From assembly GCA_005889025.1 (NCBI GenBank), contig VBCZ01000145.1:1-7100 (forward strand): DNA of 7,100 bases, given 5' to 3'. Positions within the stretch are counted from its first letter, which is position 1, and the number at the start of each line of letters is the position of its first letter. The DNA comes from Betaproteobacteria bacterium. Lineage in GTDB: Bacteria > Pseudomonadota > Gammaproteobacteria > Burkholderiales > Casimicrobiaceae. Under the pieces are notes generated by a model. It ran no database searches, was not told the origin of the DNA, and worked only from the letters and a program-made list of their open reading frames with translations. The translations under genes and the position numbers were made by a program. This document shows positions 1 through 7,100 of this stretch, in pieces.

Positions 1-1656
1 CTTTTCGTCATCTTCTCGTTTTCCGCCTTGTTTCTCTGGGAGGCGTGGCAGCGGGAGCACCGTCCGCCGGTTCCTCAAGTCGCGACTCCAACGACAGCAA
101 CGCCCGCCGGAATCGACGCGCCCACGCCGAGCGCCGCCACACCCGGTGCGGTGCCGAGCGCGGCAACGGCGACGAGTGTGGCCGGCGAAAAGGTCTCGAT
201 CAAGACCGATCTCTACACCGCGGTGATGGATACGCTTGGCGGCGCTATCACCGATGTCGCGCTTTCGGCGCATCGCGACACACAGGACGAAGCCAAGCCT
301 TATCGGCTGCTGCAGAAGAATGCCGAGCGGACTTTTGTCGCGCAATCGGGGCTGCTTGGCGAAGGTTGGCCGAACCATCGCACACTGTGGCAAGCGCTCC
401 CGGGACCGCGCGAGCTTTCGCCAGGCGTCGACAAGCTCGAGCTCAAACTGCAGGCTAGCGCGAGCAACGGCGACAAGATCGTGCAGACGCAAACTTTCCA
501 TCGTGGAAGCTACGTCATCGACGTCGCCTATGACATTACCAATGTTGGCAACGCGCCCGTCGCGCCCTTCGCCTATTTCCAGCTTACGCGCGATACCAAA
601 TCACAAAGCGTGCAGAGCTCTATGGCGCCAGCTGCCTTTGTCGGTCCGGTCATTTACAACGAGACGGACAAGTTCAAGAAGATCGACTTCGGCGAACTCG
701 ACAAGATCGCTTCCGACCCCAGCCGCAAGCTGCCGTTCACCAAGAACTCGGACAACGGCTGGGTCGGGATGATCGAGCACTATTTCGTTGCGGCTTGGCT
801 GCCGCCTGACGAGGCCAAGACGCCGCGCGAGTTCTATGCCAAAAAGCTCGACAACGGTCTATACGCCGCCGGGGTGATCATGCAGGCGCCGCCCATTTCA
901 CCCGGGGGGACGGGCGAAGTCAAGGTTCCTCTCTATGTGGGACCGCAGGAGCAGGACACGCTGAAGTCGCTGGCCAAAGGGCTCGACCTGGTCGTCGATT
1001 ACGGGATCTTCACGGTCATCGCCGCGCCTTTGTTCTGGCTTCTCAAATGGCTCCACGGCCTGGTGCGCAACTGGGGATGGGCGATCGTGTTGCTGACCAT
1101 CATCATCAAGAGCGTGTTCTATCCGCTCAATCACGCCAGCGCGCGGTCGATGGCCAAGATGAAAGTCATCGCGCCGAAGCTCAAAGCACTGCAGGAGCAG
1201 TACGCCAACGACAAGCAGCAGCTGCAGATGAAAATGATGGAGATGTACCGGACGGAAAAGATCAACCCGCTCGGCGGCTGCCTGCCGATTCTTGTGCAAA
1301 TCCCGGTCTTCCTTGCCTTGTATTGGGTCCTGCTTTCGGCAGTCGAGTTGCGCCATGCTCCGTGGATAGGCTGGATCCACGATCTCTCCGCGCCCGATCC
1401 ATATTTCGTTTTGCCGGTGATCTACGCGATCACCGCGTATTTGCAGGTGAAGCTGTCACCGACGCCGATCCAGGATCCGGTCCAGGCCAAGGTGATGCAG
1501 ATCATGCCGATCGCGTTTTCGGTGATGTTCATTTTTTTTCCGTCGGGTCTCGTGCTCTACTGGCTGATCAATAATTCGATCCAGATCTTCCAGCAATGGC
1601 ACATGAACCGCGTGCTCACCCGCGAGACGTTGGCGCTGCAGGCGAAGCGGCGCTAG
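1..1656 (+). CDS. yidC: Membrane protein insertase YidC (5' end outside window)
   Basis: YidC inserts and folds inner-membrane proteins, alone or with SecYEG. The frame is open from base 1, where it reads LFVIFSFSALFLWEAWQ, the first transmembrane anchor, so only about six or seven N-terminal codons should be missing; the TTG at 28 is not the start. Numbering residues from base 1 (551 visible), a proline/alanine/threonine-rich linker (about 22-60) leads into the periplasmic P1 domain (about 60-330). The conserved insertase core follows: hydrophobic segments around 335-375, a charged cytoplasmic hairpin (SMAKMKVIAPKLKALQEQY) ending in the family signature NPLGGCLPILVQIPVFLALY, then further membrane segments including FFPSGLVLYWLINN. 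The position equivalent to the groove arginine of E. coli YidC appears to be lysine (K370, IIKSVFYPL), a substitution I believe is common in relatives. The C-terminal tail is basic (LQAKRR). mnmE begins 27 nt downstream and is probably co-transcribed. The gene appears intact. Confidence 0.97.
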   Translation, partial: LFVIFSFSALFLWEAWQREHRPPVPQVATPTTATPAGIDAPTPSAATPGAVPSAATATSVAGEKVSIKTDLYTAVMDTLGGAITDVALSAHRDTQDEAKPYRLLQKNAERTFVAQSGLLGEGWPNHRTLWQALPGPRELSPGVDKLELKLQASASNGDKIVQTQTFHRGSYVIDVAYDITNVGNAPVAPFAYFQLTRDTKSQSVQSSMAPAAFVGPVIYNETDKFKKIDFGELDKIASDPSRKLPFTKNSDNGWVGMIEHYFVAAWLPPDEAKTPREFYAKKLDNGLYAAGVIMQAPPISPGGTGEVKVPLYVGPQEQDTLKSLAKGLDLVVDYGIFTVIAAPLFWLLKWLHGLVRNWGWAIVLLTIIIKSVFYPLNHASARSMAKMKVIAPKLKALQEQYANDKQQLQMKMMEMYRTEKINPLGGCLPILVQIPVFLALYWVLLSAVELRHAPWIGWIHDLSAPDPYFVLPVIYAITAYLQVKLSPTPIQDPVQAKVMQIMPIAFSVMFIFFPSGLVLYWLINNSIQIFQQWHMNRVLTRETLALQAKRR

Positions 1657-1683
1657 GCTTTCGTCGGCCTTCTGGGGCCCGCC

Positions 1684-3039
1684 ATGGCGACGCCGACCGA
1701 CGTCATCGCCGCGATCGCGACGCCGCCCGGCCGCGGCGCAATCGGGATCGTGCGGGTGTCGGGCCCCGACCTGTCGCGCATCGTCGAAGGCATCATCGGC
1801 CGTGTCCCGCGGACGCGCAGCGCAACGCTCGCCGTGTTCCGGGACGCGCGCGGCGAGCCGCTCGACCAGGGCATCGCGCTGTTCTTTCCGGGTCCGGCGT
1901 CCTATACCGGCGAGAGCGTGCTCGAGCTTCATGGTCACGGCGGCGCTGCGGTGCTTGGCCTGGTGCTGCAGCGCTGTCTCGATCTGGGCGCGCGCCTGGC
2001 CGACCCCGGCGAATTCACACAACGCGCGTTTCTCAACGGGAAGATCGACCTCGCGCAGGCCGAAGGTGTCGCGGATCTCATCGATGCGGCAACGACGACC
2101 GCCGCGCGCGCGGCTGCTCGCAGCCTTACGGGCGTTTTTTCCCGCGAAATCGGGACGATGGTGGATGCGTTGGTCGAGCTGCGCGCCTTGACCGAGGCAT
2201 CGCTGGATTTCCCCGACGAGGACATCGACTTCATTCGCGCCGCCGACGCGGCAGGAAAGCTGGAAGCGCTGCGGATGCGTCTGAGCGCGATCCGGATTCG
2301 CTCCCGGCAGGGCGCGCTACTGCGCGCGGGTCTCGACGTCGTGCTCATAGGTCAGCCCAATGTCGGAAAATCGAGCTTGCTCAATCGGCTGGTAGGCGAG
2401 GACATCGCGATCGTCACTGCGGTTCCGGGAACGACCCGCGATGCGGTGCGAAGCAGCGTCGAGATTCACGGGATTCCGCTGCACATCGTCGATACGGCCG
2501 GACTGCGCGAGACAAGCGATACCGTCGAGCGGATCGGCGTCGAACGCGCGTGGTCAGCGGTCGAGCGCGCCGACCTGGCCTTGATTGTCACCGACGCGCG
2601 CGATCCGCGTCAGACCGCCGATGAGGACATCGTCGCGAGGCTTCCCGCAGCGCTACCCAGAATGGTCCTGCGTAACAAGATCGATCTGACGGGCGTTACC
2701 CCGCGACGCGACAACAATGCCCAGGGCAGTGAAATCTGGCTCTCGGCCAAGACGGGAGAAGGCGTCGATCTTTTGCAGCAGGCGATCCTGGATGCCGCCG
2801 GCGCCCACGAGGACATGGAGGGCGTTTTTCTCGCGCGCGAGCGCCATCTTCGCGCACTGGAGGCCGCCGAGGGCCATCTCGCCGCCGCGTCGGCGCATCT
2901 CGCCGCCCAGACGCCTCCTCTGGAGTTCTTCGCCGAAGAGCTACGGCAGGCGCATCAAGCCCTGATGACGATCACAGGGGAGTTCTCTGCCGACGATTTG
3001 CTCGGCGCGATCTTCGGGCGATTCTGCATCGGGAAGTAA
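1684..3039 (+). CDS. mnmE: tRNA-5-carboxymethylaminomethyluridine GTPase MnmE
   Basis: MnmE (TrmE), with MnmG, installs the 5-carboxymethylaminomethyl group on wobble uridine 34 of certain tRNAs, using a methylene-tetrahydrofolate-derived carbon, GTP hydrolysis and FAD on MnmG. The 451-residue length is normal for the family. The N-terminal folate-binding domain (about 1-118) starts DVIAAIATPPGRGAIGIVRVS and contains the PGPASYTGESVLELHGHGG stretch. The helical domain is interrupted by the G domain: G1 GQPNVGKS (223-230), G2 GTTRD (249-253), G3 DTAG (270-273), G4 NKID (331-334) and G5 SAK (354-356). The protein ends in the diagnostic FCIGK, with the conserved cysteine at 448. ATG 1684 fits the family N-terminus; its Shine-Dalgarno site is weak, consistent with translation downstream of yidC. 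The 69-nt gap to the convergent tdh stop (3040-3108) shows no convincing hairpin with a T-run. No damage is visible. Confidence 0.98.
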   Translation: MATPTDVIAAIATPPGRGAIGIVRVSGPDLSRIVEGIIGRVPRTRSATLAVFRDARGEPLDQGIALFFPGPASYTGESVLELHGHGGAAVLGLVLQRCLDLGARLADPGEFTQRAFLNGKIDLAQAEGVADLIDAATTTAARAAARSLTGVFSREIGTMVDALVELRALTEASLDFPDEDIDFIRAADAAGKLEALRMRLSAIRIRSRQGALLRAGLDVVLIGQPNVGKSSLLNRLVGEDIAIVTAVPGTTRDAVRSSVEIHGIPLHIVDTAGLRETSDTVERIGVERAWSAVERADLALIVTDARDPRQTADEDIVARLPAALPRMVLRNKIDLTGVTPRRDNNAQGSEIWLSAKTGEGVDLLQQAILDAAGAHEDMEGVFLARERHLRALEAAEGHLAAASAHLAAQTPPLEFFAEELRQAHQALMTITGEFSADDLLGAIFGRFCIGK

Positions 3040-3108
3040 ATGGGCGCGGCTCCATCGCGTTCCACAACATGCCAGCCGCCTCGCTGTCGGCGCAGTAAGG
3101 CGTGCGTG

Positions 3109-4094
3109 CTACGCGGCCCAGTCCAAAATAACCTTGCCGCTTTGCCCGGAGAGCATCGTGGCGAAAGCATCCTCGAACCGTTCAGCCGCGTAATGGTGGG
3201 TGATGATGGGGGAGAGATCGAGCCCGCTCTGCAGCATGGCGACCATCTTGTACCAGGTCTCGAACATCTCGCGGCCGTAGATGCCCTTGATCTCGAGGCC
3301 CTTGAAAATGACCTGGTTCCAATCGATCGCCATCTCCGCGGGCGGTATGCCCAGCATCGCGACCTTGCCGCCGTGATTCATGTGCACGAGCATGCTGGAA
3401 AACGCGGCGGGAACGCCCGACATCTCCAGCCCGACGTCGAAGCCTTCGGTCATACCGAGATCCTTCACGACCGTTTGAAGGCTCTCGCGCTCAACGTTGA
3501 CCGCGCGCGTCGCGCCCATCCGCCGTGCCAGCGCCAGGCGATAGTCGTTGATGTCCGTGACGACGATGTATCGCGCGCCCACGTGCCTCGCGACACGTCC
3601 TCGCCTACGAGGTTAAACGACAGCGCCGTGTGCGTTGCATTGCCGAATGGATCGAAGATCGCCGCGAGGTCGTCGGAGATGTCGTCGGGGATCTTGAAAG
3701 CGTTGAATGCGGGGATGACCAGGTATTCGGCAAAAGCGCCTTCGCGTTGCACGCCGACACCGACGCTGTTGCGGCACAGATGCCGCCGTCCCGCGCGGCA
3801 GTTGCGGCAAAAGCCGCAAGTGATGTGACCTTCGCCGGATACGCGGTCGCCGATCTTGAAGCCTCGAACCTCCTGGCCGACTTCGACGATTTCGCCCACG
3901 TACTCATGGCCGACATGCATCGGGACCGGAATGGTTTTCTGCGCCCACTCGTCCCAGTTCCAGATGTGGACGTCGGTGCCGCAGATTGCCGTCTTGCGGA
4001 TCTTGATCAGCAGATCGTTGTGGCCGACTTCCGGTTTCTTGACCCGCTGCAGGTCCAATCCGGGGCCGGCCTCGGCCTTCACGAGCGCTCTCAT
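3109..4094 (-). pseudogene. tdh: L-threonine 3-dehydrogenase, frameshifted by a ~43-nt internal deletion
   Basis: Tdh is a zinc-dependent, NAD-linked medium-chain dehydrogenase that oxidises L-threonine to 2-amino-3-ketobutyrate, the substrate of Kbl. The N-terminal half (start ATG 4094-4092, GAGGA Shine-Dalgarno 10 nt upstream) is near-canonical: catalytic zinc residues C38, H63 and E64, and structural zinc cysteines 93, 96, 99 and 107. It reads normally to GEDV (V167, ending at 3594). The rest, from ARHVGARYIVVTDIN to the TAG at 3109-3111, is equally canonical but in another frame. The segment expected between them, about LVTGAGPIGxMAAAI with the Rossmann GxGxxG motif, is absent. Restoring 43 nt would give 343 codons including stop, or 342 residues; E. 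coli Tdh has 341. As it stands, the first frame runs into unrelated residues and stops at 3465. There are no other lesions, so this is either a very recent deletion or an assembly error. Confidence 0.9.
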
Positions 4095-4143
4095 CGTTGT
4101 CGGGTCCTCGTCATCACAGCCATGCCGCTCGCGCCGCTCGAGC

Positions 4144-5250
4144 TCAAGCGATCACGCCGAGCTCGCGCCCGACGCTCGTGAACGCGGCCACCGCCCGATC
4201 GATATGCCCGGGCGCATGGGCGGCGCTCATCTGCGCGCGGATGCGCGCCCTTCCCTTCGGCACCACGGGAAAGGAGAAGCCGACCACGTAGATGCCCTGC
4301 TCAAGCAGCCGTTGCGCCATCGTGCCGGCGACTGCGGCATCTCCCAGCAGCACCGGAACGATCGGGTGTTCGCCGTCGGCCAAGGCAAACCCGGCGGCCG
4401 CCATCGCGCTACGGAAGCGCTGCGCGTTGGCCCGCAGTCGCGACCTCAATTGCGCCCCTTCACGCTCGAGCAATCGCAGCACCTCCAGGCTATAGCCGCC
4501 ACTGGCGCCGCCCAGCGCCTTGCCCAGGGTGCCGCTGCTCAGGTCCACGCGCTGGGCAACGCCGCAGTGCTCCGGCGTCCCACGGCCGTGTTGGCCCAGG
4601 ACCCCCACCGCGTGAGAGTCATCGACCATCACCAGCGCATCGTGGCGGTCGGCCAGCTCGCAGATGGCCGCCAGATCGGCAATGGTCCCGTCCATCGAGA
4701 ACACGCCGTCCGTGACGATCAGCTTGAAGCGGGCGCCCGCGGTCTCCGCAGCCTGCAACTGCACCTGCAGATCCGCGGCATCGCGGTTGCGGTACCGGTA
4801 GCGCTGCGCCTTGCTCAGGCGGATACCGTCGATGATCGATGCATGATTGAGCTCATCGGAAATTACTGCATCCTGTTCGCCCAGCAGCGTCTCGAAAACG
4901 CCGCCGTTGGCATCGAAGCAGCTCGAGTACAGCAGCGTGTCCTCGGTGCCCAGGAAACGCGAAAGCGCCGCTTCAAGCTCCTTGTGTACCGCCTGCGTGC
5001 CGCAGATGAAGCGCACCGAGGCGACGCCGTAGCCGTAGGCGTCCAAGCCCCTCTTCGCGGCCTCGATCAGCCGCGGGTCGTCGGCCAGGCCCAGGTAGTT
5101 ATTGGCGCAAAAGTTCAACACCTCCCGGCCGTCGCGCAGCCTGATGTCCGCGCGCTGATGGCTGGCGATCACGCGCTCGGGCTTGAAGAAGCCCGATTCG
5201 CGCAGGCCTGCGAGTTCGGCTTGTACGTGCTGGACAAAGGCGGAATTCAT
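4144..5250 (-). CDS. kbl: Glycine C-acetyltransferase (2-amino-3-ketobutyrate CoA ligase) with ~31-residue internal gap
   Basis: Kbl is a PLP enzyme of the alpha-oxoamine synthase family that cleaves 2-amino-3-ketobutyrate with CoA to glycine and acetyl-CoA, the second step of threonine breakdown. Translation gives 368 residues, against 398 in E. coli. Visible motifs are NFCANNYLGLA (about 46-56), SVRFICGTQ, LYSSCFDANGG, VDDSHAVG and GTLGKALGGASGGY with the PLP lysine K244, then PVVPKGRARIRAQMSAAH near the C-terminus. After Y253 the sequence jumps to SLEVLRLL. Relatives carry about 31 residues there, including the conserved RSRPYLFSN-LAP stretch that contributes to the active site, so the product is probably inactive. 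ATG 5250 is chosen because it aligns with the family N-terminus and has GAGGT 4 nt upstream; the frame stays open to 5973 without homology. tdh starts 49 nt downstream on the same strand, as in the E. coli kbl-tdh operon. Confidence 0.93.
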   Translation of the reverse strand: MNSAFVQHVQAELAGLRESGFFKPERVIASHQRADIRLRDGREVLNFCANNYLGLADDPRLIEAAKRGLDAYGYGVASVRFICGTQAVHKELEAALSRFLGTEDTLLYSSCFDANGGVFETLLGEQDAVISDELNHASIIDGIRLSKAQRYRYRNRDAADLQVQLQAAETAGARFKLIVTDGVFSMDGTIADLAAICELADRHDALVMVDDSHAVGVLGQHGRGTPEHCGVAQRVDLSSGTLGKALGGASGGYSLEVLRLLEREGAQLRSRLRANAQRFRSAMAAAGFALADGEHPIVPVLLGDAAVAGTMAQRLLEQGIYVVGFSFPVVPKGRARIRAQMSAAHAPGHIDRAVAAFTSVGRELGVIA

Positions 5251-5254
5251 CTGG

Positions 5255-5259
5255 ACCTC
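5255..5259 (-). promoter_or_regulatory. Ribosome binding site of kbl
   Basis: On the minus strand the bases read GAGGT, 4 nt before the ATG at 5250-5248. This supports the 368-residue Kbl start rather than the much longer open frame that continues upstream to 5973. Confidence 0.6.
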
Positions 5260-5327
5260 GCGGCCGTAGTTCGAGCCGCACGCGGCCCGAAACCCGATTG
5301 GTGGTGAGTGCATTTTGGCGCAAGTGT

Positions 5328-5348
5328 ATCGGCCGCACCCGTGCCGAT
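5328..5348. repeat. Inverted repeat ATCGGC-N9-GCCGAT in the kbl upstream region
   Basis: Perfect 6-bp arms at 5328-5333 and 5343-5348 flank a 9-nt spacer, in the 177-nt region between kbl (minus) and the small membrane-protein ORF (plus). It could be an operator or a short leader hairpin. There is no T-run, so it is not a terminator. In a GC-rich sequence a 6-bp match may be chance. Confidence 0.3.
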
Positions 5349-5360
5349 CACCACCTCCGC

Positions 5361-5376
5361 GATTGTGGCAATCCAC
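5361..5376. promoter_or_regulatory. Nested inverted repeats, candidate operator between divergent genes
   Basis: Two overlapping dyads share these bases: GATTG-TGG-CAATC (5361-5373) and GTGG-CAAT-CCAC (5365-5376). They lie 52 nt before the plus-strand ATG at 5428 and 111 nt before the kbl start, a plausible place for a regulator acting in either direction. I recognise no specific regulator consensus. No confident -35/-10 pair was found in this intergenic region on either strand. Confidence 0.3.
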
Positions 5377-5412
5377 TGTCGATTTCGAGGCGGCCCAAAC
5401 GACTATGTATTG

Positions 5413-5419
5413 AAAGGAG
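5413..5419 (+). promoter_or_regulatory. Strong ribosome binding site for the ORF starting at 5428
   Basis: AAAGGAG, a near-perfect anti-Shine-Dalgarno match, sits 8 nt before the ATG at 5428. It is the best ribosome binding site noticed in the window and the main reason to accept the small ORF below as translated. Confidence 0.65.
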
Positions 5420-5427
5420 CACGCCAA

Positions 5428-5832
5428 ATGGATGTCATCACCGGGCTTGTAGCGACGCTGCGTCGGGTCGGAAGGCAGCTGGGACCTTATCTGATGCTGG
5501 AACTGCTGCTGCCGGGCGGCTCGCTGCTGGCGCTGGCTCTTTTCCTGGTCCGGCGGTGGCCGCCCAGACTCGAAAGCGTTGCGGACCTGCGTGGTATGTT
5601 GCCACGATGGCAAGGCAGGCTTACTACCAGGACGACCTCGCGTGGGTTCACCACGCCGGCTATTCTCACCATGTCGAACGGACCGGACCTGGCATCGTCC
5701 AGCTGTTGCGCGACAGTGGCATGGGCGCCGGCGCCCGCGTGCTGGACGTCGGCTGCGGCAGCGGTCTGCTGGCCCGAGAGCTGTGTGCCGCCGGATTTGC
5801 GGTGCGCGGTGTCGATGCGTCGCCGGCGATGA
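5428..5832 (+). CDS. Small single-pass membrane protein, C-terminus uncertain
   Basis: I do not recognise this gene. It starts at ATG 5428 behind a strong Shine-Dalgarno site. The first 45 or so residues look real: a short amphipathic basic stretch (LVATLRRVGRQLG), then one hydrophobic segment at about residues 21-42 (YLMLELLLPGGSLLALALFLV) followed by RR, suggesting an inner-membrane anchor with a positive cytoplasmic flank. Codon use there is typical of a GC-rich gene. Beyond about residue 50 (near base 5577) the composition turns unlike a protein (TTRTTSRGFTTP, later cysteine- and arginine-rich), because the frame runs out of phase through the methyltransferase start at 5607 and stops only at 5832. 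The true product is therefore probably about 50-80 residues, and its own stop may have been lost. kbl is transcribed divergently. Confidence 0.5.
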   Translation: MDVITGLVATLRRVGRQLGPYLMLELLLPGGSLLALALFLVRRWPPRLESVADLRGMLPRWQGRLTTRTTSRGFTTPAILTMSNGPDLASSSCCATVAWAPAPACWTSAAAAVCWPESCVPPDLRCAVSMRRRR

Positions 5833-6061
5833 TCGAGCTGGCGCGCGAGTACGAACGAGGCGCTGATTTCGAGCTGGTCCGGCTGCCCACCGGCCTGCCG
5901 CCGGGATCGAATGGGGCCTTGCCCGAGTCCGATGCCGTCGTGTCGACCGGACACGCTTCGATCGGGCGATCACGGTTTTCCGGCGTGATGGTGAGCGCGC
6001 CTCGTTCGGCGCAGAGGCGCTTCCTGCCGGCCTCGTCGTGCTGGCTGGCGTGCGGCGCTAG
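5607..6061 (+). pseudogene. Class I SAM-dependent methyltransferase remnant with internal deletions
   Basis: From ATG 5607 (MARQAYYQDDLAWVHHAGY) the frame encodes the N-terminal half of a Rossmann-fold methyltransferase. SAM-binding motif I is VLDVGCGSG (residues 45-53), and GVDASP with acidic D70 caps the second strand. The frame stays convincing to SDAVVSTGH (residue 116, about 5954), where relatives continue into a motif such as LNYL. The next convincing coding lies one frame away: a 38-residue tail from about 5945 to the TAG at 6059-6061, containing RFDRAITVFRRDG and ending LPAGLVVLAGVRR, typical of the C-terminus of such enzymes. A further gap seems likely between RRDG and SFGAEALP (about 5987-6007). 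Only about 150 codons remain, against roughly 250 expected from memory of the family. The first frame itself runs on to 6098, overlapping tnaA. Substrate unknown; the start has no clear Shine-Dalgarno site. Confidence 0.65.

Positions 6062-7100
<1,039 letters not shown>

Noticed and set aside
1662..1702. Inverted repeat CGTCGG...CCGACG around the mnmE start
   Set aside because: Six-bp arms with a 29-nt loop are expected by chance in GC-rich sequence, and half of it is constrained by mnmE codons.
3040..3108. Bidirectional terminator between mnmE and tdh
   Set aside because: Only 4-bp stems are visible (for example GCCG...CGGC) and no T-run follows on either strand.
3570..3610. Programmed ribosomal frameshift joining the two tdh halves
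   Set aside because: Frameshifting could not restore the missing GxGxxG segment, and no slippery heptamer is visible at the junction.
3040..3828. Open frame of 262 codons on the plus strand after mnmE
   Set aside because: It lies antisense to the clearly recognisable tdh halves, its translation has no family-like features, and long antisense frames are common at this GC content.
3856..5307. Open frame of 483 codons on the plus strand opposite kbl
   Set aside because: It is the antisense shadow of kbl, whose opposite strand carries unmistakable PLP-enzyme motifs; its sequence is arginine- and alanine-rich without structure.
5310..5345. Sigma-54-like promoter upstream of kbl on the minus strand
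   Set aside because: CGGCAC is followed by CGGCC instead of the required TTGC-type element, so the match is too poor.
5251..5973. N-terminal extension of the kbl frame to 609 codons
   Set aside because: The extension has no Kbl homology, runs antisense to the small membrane protein and methyltransferase, and the ATG at 5250 has both a Shine-Dalgarno site and a matching family N-terminus.

Overview
The window is a GC-rich bacterial chromosome segment with housekeeping genes on the left and amino-acid catabolism genes on the right. The yidC-mnmE order, the style of both proteins and the kbl-tdh pair point to a proteobacterium. I lean towards a beta- or neighbouring gammaproteobacterium, but no rRNA or other decisive marker is present. 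The yidC-mnmE pair is usually part of the rpmH-rnpA-yidD-yidC-mnmE cluster, often found near the replication origin.

Layout: 1-1656 (+) is the membrane insertase YidC, lacking only its first few codons. 1684-3039 (+) is the tRNA-modification GTPase MnmE, complete. A 69-nt convergent gap follows. 3109-4094 (-) is threonine 3-dehydrogenase (tdh), broken by a frameshifting deletion. 4144-5250 (-) is glycine C-acetyltransferase (kbl), in frame but about 31 codons short internally. kbl lies upstream of tdh on the same strand with a 49-nt gap, the classic kbl-tdh operon that converts threonine through 2-amino-3-ketobutyrate to glycine and acetyl-CoA. A 177-nt divergent intergenic region with two small inverted repeats separates kbl from a small membrane-protein ORF (5428, +) and the remains of a class I SAM-dependent methyltransferase (5607-6061, +). 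6062-7100 (-) is the C-terminal part of a tryptophanase-type beta-eliminating lyase whose start lies beyond the window.

I found no new defence system, mobile element, CRISPR array or RNA gene. The unusual feature is that three neighbouring genes between about 3590 and 6010 each lack internal coding segments: about 43 nt in tdh (removing the NAD-binding glycine motif), about 93 nt in kbl, and two stretches in the methyltransferase. The retained parts stay highly conserved and free of stop codons. yidC, mnmE and tnaA show no such gaps. This is either very recent deletion-driven decay or, quite plausibly, an assembly artefact in this block. Reads across the junctions would decide. If the losses are real, the threonine dehydrogenase pathway is inactive here.
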